From Pseudomonadota bacterium (GTDB lineage: Bacteria > Myxococcota_A > Polyangia > Polyangiales > Polyangiaceae): a stretch of 26,040 bases of DNA. The notes beneath the pieces are model-generated. The model was not told where the DNA came from and did not search any database. It saw nothing but the letters and a program-made list of their open reading frames with translations. Shown here one piece after another: positions 23,238-26,040 of this stretch. The DNA lies in NCBI GenBank assembly GCA_023428245.1, contig JAEYYX010000066.1, forward strand, positions 1-26,040, given 5' to 3'. The stretch's first letter is position 1. Each line of letters begins with the position of its first letter. The position numbers were made by a program, and so were the translations under genes.

Positions 23238-24467
23238 ATGATCGTGAGACGCCTCAAGATCGCCGCCGAGATCGCGCTTTTCTCGATGCTTCGAAACCCG
23301 CTGCGGGCCGGCCTCACCGCGAGCGGAATTTGGATCGGGGTCCTCGCGGTCACTGTCGTGATGGCCCTCGGGGAAGGTGCCGACCGCTCGATCCAAATCA
23401 GGATGAAGAGCCTCGGCGAAAACCTCCTGACGATCGTCCCGAGGGAGACGCTCGCGAGCGGCACAATGACGAGCCAAGGGCGCCTCACGGACCAAGATCT
23501 CTTGGCGCTCCGGCGCGACGTAAAAGAAGTCTTCGCGGCCGCTCCCGCTCAAACCGTTTCCGGACGCTTCGCCTCCGGGAAACAGAACACAACGGCGCAA
23601 GCGCTGGGGACTACCTCCGAATACTTCCTGGTGCGCGACTACGCCGTCAAAGCCGGCGCCACCTGGACCCCAGCCCAGGAATCAACCGGGGCTCGCGTCG
23701 CGCTGCTCGGTCCCACGCTCGTGAAGAATCTGTTCCCAGATAGCCCAACCCCACCGATCGGAGAGGCCGTCCGTATCAGCGGGAGCACCTTCACAGTCGT
23801 AGGGATCCTCGCAGCCAAAGGCGAGACAGCCTTCGGCAGCGACCAAGACAATATCGCTCTGGTGCCCATCAAAGCGGCCCAAGGCGCCCTCGGAAGCGGA
23901 AAGCGCGGCGAATACCAGCAAATCTTGGTCAAGCTCACTCCTGAAGCTGATTCGCCCGGGGTACAGCGCAAGATGACGCGCCTGCTTCGTCAAAATCACG
24001 GCCTTCAGCCCGAAGACGCCGACGACTTTTCCATCCGCGACTCCGCGCGCATCGCCCAAGCGCAGAAGGGAGTCGTCACAGTGATGCGGACGCTTTTGCT
24101 CGCGATCGGCTGCATCAGCCTCGTGATCGGGGGGATCGGAGTGATGAACGTCATGCTCGTTGGAGTGAAGGAGCGCACAAGAGAGATCGGCGCGCGTCTC
24201 GCGATCGGCGCGCACCCCCTCGACATCATGCTCCAGTTCCTGATCGAGGCTGTCCTCTTGTCCCTCGGGGGCGGCCTGCTCGGAGTCGTCTCTGCGCTGC
24301 TCCTCCTTCCTCCTCTCGAGGCCTATTTTGGCTGGCCCCTTGAGCTCTCGGAATCCTCTGTGGTGATCGCGACGAGCGTGAGCATGGTGGTGGGGGTCGC
24401 CTTTGGGCTCCTTCCCGCGCGACGTGCATCAGTCCTCGACCCGGCTGACGCGTTGCGCACCGAATGA
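23238..24467 (+). CDS. MacB/FtsX-type ABC permease (second of two)
   Basis: 409 residues from ATG 23238, preceded by CTAGG and 6 bases after the first permease. Same layout as its neighbour: N-terminal helix (LTASGIWIGVLAVTVVMALGEG), periplasmic core, and three C-terminal helices with GIGVMNVMLVGVKERTREIGARLAIGA and ending LDPADALRTE. The two permeases are clearly related but far from identical, an older duplication. Periplasmic core sequences differ more than the membrane blocks. This suggests an asymmetric pair, as in LolCE, and not a homodimer as in MacB. Confidence 0.93.
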   Translation: MIVRRLKIAAEIALFSMLRNPLRAGLTASGIWIGVLAVTVVMALGEGADRSIQIRMKSLGENLLTIVPRETLASGTMTSQGRLTDQDLLALRRDVKEVFAAAPAQTVSGRFASGKQNTTAQALGTTSEYFLVRDYAVKAGATWTPAQESTGARVALLGPTLVKNLFPDSPTPPIGEAVRISGSTFTVVGILAAKGETAFGSDQDNIALVPIKAAQGALGSGKRGEYQQILVKLTPEADSPGVQRKMTRLLRQNHGLQPEDADDFSIRDSARIAQAQKGVVTVMRTLLLAIGCISLVIGGIGVMNVMLVGVKERTREIGARLAIGAHPLDIMLQFLIEAVLLSLGGGLLGVVSALLLLPPLEAYFGWPLELSESSVVIATSVSMVVGVAFGLLPARRASVLDPADALRTE

Positions 24468-24553
24468 GCACTCAGGATCCGGCCCTAGCAATGGGCTCCG
24501 TCTGAGTCTCCAGCTCTTGCCAGTGCGCCTGACCTCGACTCCGATGGGACAAG

Positions 24554-25213
24554 ATGGCTCTCCGGAAGGTCGCGCTCTTCGACATGGACAAGACGCTCAT
24601 CTCGCGGAACTCCGCCGAGCTCTACATCAAGTGGCAGCGGTCGCGGGGGGAAGCGACGACCTGGGATCAGCTCAAGCTCAGCGGATGGCTACTGCAGTAT
24701 GCTGTCGGCTGGCTCGATGCTCCTCGTGTCGCAGAGCGGGTCATCCGAGGCTACGCGGGGACCCGAGAACAAGATCTCCGGGAGCGGTGTGGCGAGTGGT
24801 TCGAATCATCGGTCGAGGTCTTTGTGTCCGAGGCAGGGCAAGAGGCCGTCGAGCGTCACAAAGCGCGCGGGGACCTCACCGGGATCGTCACAGCTTCGAC
24901 CCTATACGCGAGCGAACCCCTCCAAAGGAAACTCGGACTCGATTTCATCATTTCGACCGAGCTCGAGATTGATGAACAGGGGAACCTCACAGGTCGCTAC
25001 GTCGCTCCCCTCTGCTACGGTCCCGGGAAGGTCGAGCGGGTTGAGCGACTCCTCACTCAGTACGACGTCTCTCTCGCGGATGCCTGCTTCTACTCCGACA
25101 GCATCACCGACCTGCCCCTGCTCGAAGCCGTCGCGGAGCGTGTCGTCGTCAATCCCGACCGCCGCCTCGCGCGTCTCGCGCGCAGCCGAGGATGGCCGAT
25201 TGAACGCTGGTGA
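24554..25213 (+). CDS. HAD-superfamily hydrolase, subfamily IB (phosphoserine phosphatase-like)
   Basis: 219 residues. HAD motif I FDMDKTL (Asp10 nucleophile, Asp12 acid/base), a helical cap (about 25-85), motif II VTAS (near 117), motif III Lys in GPGKVERVERLL, and motif IV YSDSITDLPLL with the metal-binding aspartates. The GNLTGRYVAPLCYGPGK stretch is characteristic of the IB group related to phosphoserine phosphatase and of the bacterial lipid-phosphate phosphatases in that group. Substrate not predictable. It lies 86 bases behind the permease with no terminator between, so it may be the last gene of the efflux operon. ATG 24554 fits the domain start. Confidence 0.92.
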   Translation: MALRKVALFDMDKTLISRNSAELYIKWQRSRGEATTWDQLKLSGWLLQYAVGWLDAPRVAERVIRGYAGTREQDLRERCGEWFESSVEVFVSEAGQEAVERHKARGDLTGIVTASTLYASEPLQRKLGLDFIISTELEIDEQGNLTGRYVAPLCYGPGKVERVERLLTQYDVSLADACFYSDSITDLPLLEAVAERVVVNPDRRLARLARSRGWPIERW

Positions 25214-25280
25214 GCGGCGCCGCTCCGTGTGTCCTCCGAACGAACGCGGCGGACGGCCTCGCGAGTCCGTTCCCCCGGAC

Positions 25281-25308
25281 AAAAAAAGGGCCTGCGGTAA
25301 GCAGGCCC
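25281..25308 (-). terminator. Strong rho-independent terminator for the right-edge surface-protein gene
   Basis: On the minus strand GGGCCTGC, loop TTACC, GCAGGCCC (25308-25288), then seven T (25287-25281). The perfect 8-bp GC-rich stem with a T-tract starts 24 bases after the stop at 25333. In the plus direction the tail is only TCTCTCTT, so it mainly serves the minus strand, but could weakly stop the HAD gene. Confidence 0.9.
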
Positions 25309-25332
25309 TCTCTCTTCCATACGGCGACTGAA

Positions 25333-26040
25333 TCAGATGGGAGCGTCGCCGCCGCTGCCTGACCCACCGCTGGCCGTATCGCCGCCGCTGCCATCGCCGC
25401 CACCGCTGCCGTCGCCACCGCCTGTTCCAGACGTTCCGCCAGTGCCACCGGGATCGCCACCACCAATCAGCTCAATCGCGCTGAGGCAGAAATCGAAGGG
25501 CTCCTCGCCGCTCGCGTTCGCAGGGATCTGGAACTGAATGTCTGTGATCTGGGTGAGATCGAGAGTACTGGCCTCTGCGACCCAGGATCCTTGCTCAAGA
25601 TCAGCAAAAAGGATGGTGTTCTCGCCGGTCGCGACAGTTTCTGTGAAGAATGCGTCGCCGACGCCCTTCACCAGCACGCCGATGCGCAGAGCCGCCGGGG
25701 GGGTGTCGATCGTGAACTTGAAGCCGGTGTAGGAGCTCAAGTCGACAGCCGCGTCAGCCTCGACTTGAAAACCAACCCCTGCGCCCCAGATCTCGGAGTA
25801 CATCATATCCACGACCTCCGCAGCGGCGCCCTCTGTACAAACTTGGCCATCGGCCGCCGTCGTCGAGATGTCCGAATAACACTCGTCGAAGTAGTGGTAG
25901 ATGTTCTCGAAGCCGGCAATACCAGCCATCTCACCCGTCGTGCCCCAATCCTCAGCACAAGAAGGCGCCCCACCTTCGCCGCCGGTCGCGGACCCGCCCG
26001 TAGCGACCGCGCCGCCCGTAGCGACCGCGCCGCCCGCAGC
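25333..26040 (-). CDS. Gly-rich secreted or surface protein, 5' part cut by the window edge
   Basis: At least 235 residues; the frame stays open to base 26040, so signal peptide and start lie outside. The visible part begins with Gly-Ala-Val-Ala-Thr repeats, then CAEDWGTTGEMAGIAGFENIYHY split by the edge of the globular region. A domain of about 140 residues follows, rich in beta strands: AAVDLSSYTGFKFTID, LRIGVLVKGVGDAFF, TLDLTQITDIQFQIP, FDFCLSAIELIGG. It resembles carbohydrate-binding or galactose-binding-like beta sandwiches, as in CBM-type domains, but no family is certain. A second Gly/Ser/Asp-rich tail (GGDGSGGGDGSGGD) ends the protein. A methionine at 25929 is internal, not the start. 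Strong terminator downstream. Confidence 0.75.
   Translation of the reverse strand, partial: AAGGAVATGGAVATGGSATGGEGGAPSCAEDWGTTGEMAGIAGFENIYHYFDECYSDISTTAADGQVCTEGAAAEVVDMMYSEIWGAGVGFQVEADAAVDLSSYTGFKFTIDTPPAALRIGVLVKGVGDAFFTETVATGENTILFADLEQGSWVAEASTLDLTQITDIQFQIPANASGEEPFDFCLSAIELIGGGDPGGTGGTSGTGGGDGSGGGDGSGGDTASGGSGSGGDAPI
25995..26040. repeat. 18-bp tandem repeat running off the right edge
   Basis: The unit cgcccgtagcgaccgcgc occurs at 25995-26012 and 26013-26030. A third begins at 26031 with one change in the visible ten bases. It encodes the Gly-Gly-Ala-Val-Ala-Thr repeat of the surface protein and keeps frame when units are gained or lost. True copy number is not visible. Confidence 0.85.

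Noticed and set aside
21957..23600. Long minus-strand open frame opposite the ATPase and permease genes
   Set aside because: It lies antisense to clearly coding MacB-type genes; the composition (Asp, Glu, His, Arg rich) is what the reverse frame of GC-rich codons gives.
1..26040. tRNA, rRNA, insertion sequence, prophage or toxin-antitoxin genes
   Set aside because: No sequence or protein in the window shows the needed motifs.

Overview
The window looks like a chromosomal stretch from a myxobacterium-like organism (Myxococcota, formerly Deltaproteobacteria). The reasons are indirect: high GC (roughly 60-65%, estimated by eye), many lipoproteins whose mature parts start with Gly/Ser-rich linkers, a response regulator carrying a DUF4388 (PatA-type) domain, a hybrid histidine kinase, and a stand-alone sigma region-4 protein. 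No tRNA, rRNA, CRISPR array, insertion sequence or phage gene was seen. About 23 protein genes fill the window, the last of them cut by the right edge. Layout, left to right. (1) 211-2937, minus strand: a tightly overlapping operon of a MerR-type regulator, a sigma region-4-like protein without the core sigma regions, and a short MutS-family ATPase. (2) 2938-3494: a 557-base divergent intergenic region holding three exact-period 35-bp tandem repeats and a 14-bp palindrome. (3) 3495-4355: an alpha/beta-hydrolase-fold protein whose nucleophile serine is a glycine. (4) 4410-6866, minus: a REC-DUF4388 protein with a long disordered region and a C-terminal membrane segment. (5) 7092-9042, minus: a SPOR-domain membrane protein followed by a helical-repeat protein. 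(6) 9144-11311, minus: a sugar-nucleotidyltransferase overlapping pabB (folate pathway). (7) 11418-14329, plus: three lipoproteins and a rhomboid-fold membrane protein that lacks the catalytic pair. (8) 14416-15333: pyrB (pyrimidine synthesis), convergent with a hybrid histidine kinase at 15355-17253. (9) 17393-18469: a possible beta-propeller lipoprotein, convergent with a GH10 xylanase-like lipoprotein (18486-19646). (10) 19941-24467, plus: a four-gene MacAB-like efflux or export operon with separate ATPase and two different permeases, followed by a HAD-IB phosphatase (24554-25213). (11) 25333 to the right edge, minus: a Gly-rich surface protein with a beta-sandwich-like domain, with a strong rho-independent terminator behind it. 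Housekeeping functions (pyrB, pabB) are mixed with envelope and signalling genes. The most unusual points are the MerR/sigma-4/MutS operon facing a 35-bp repeat array, two pseudoenzymes (hydrolase and rhomboid), a membrane-tailed REC-DUF4388 protein, and a lipoprotein made of two duplicated cysteine-patterned halves. All family assignments come from reading motifs by eye; no database search was possible.
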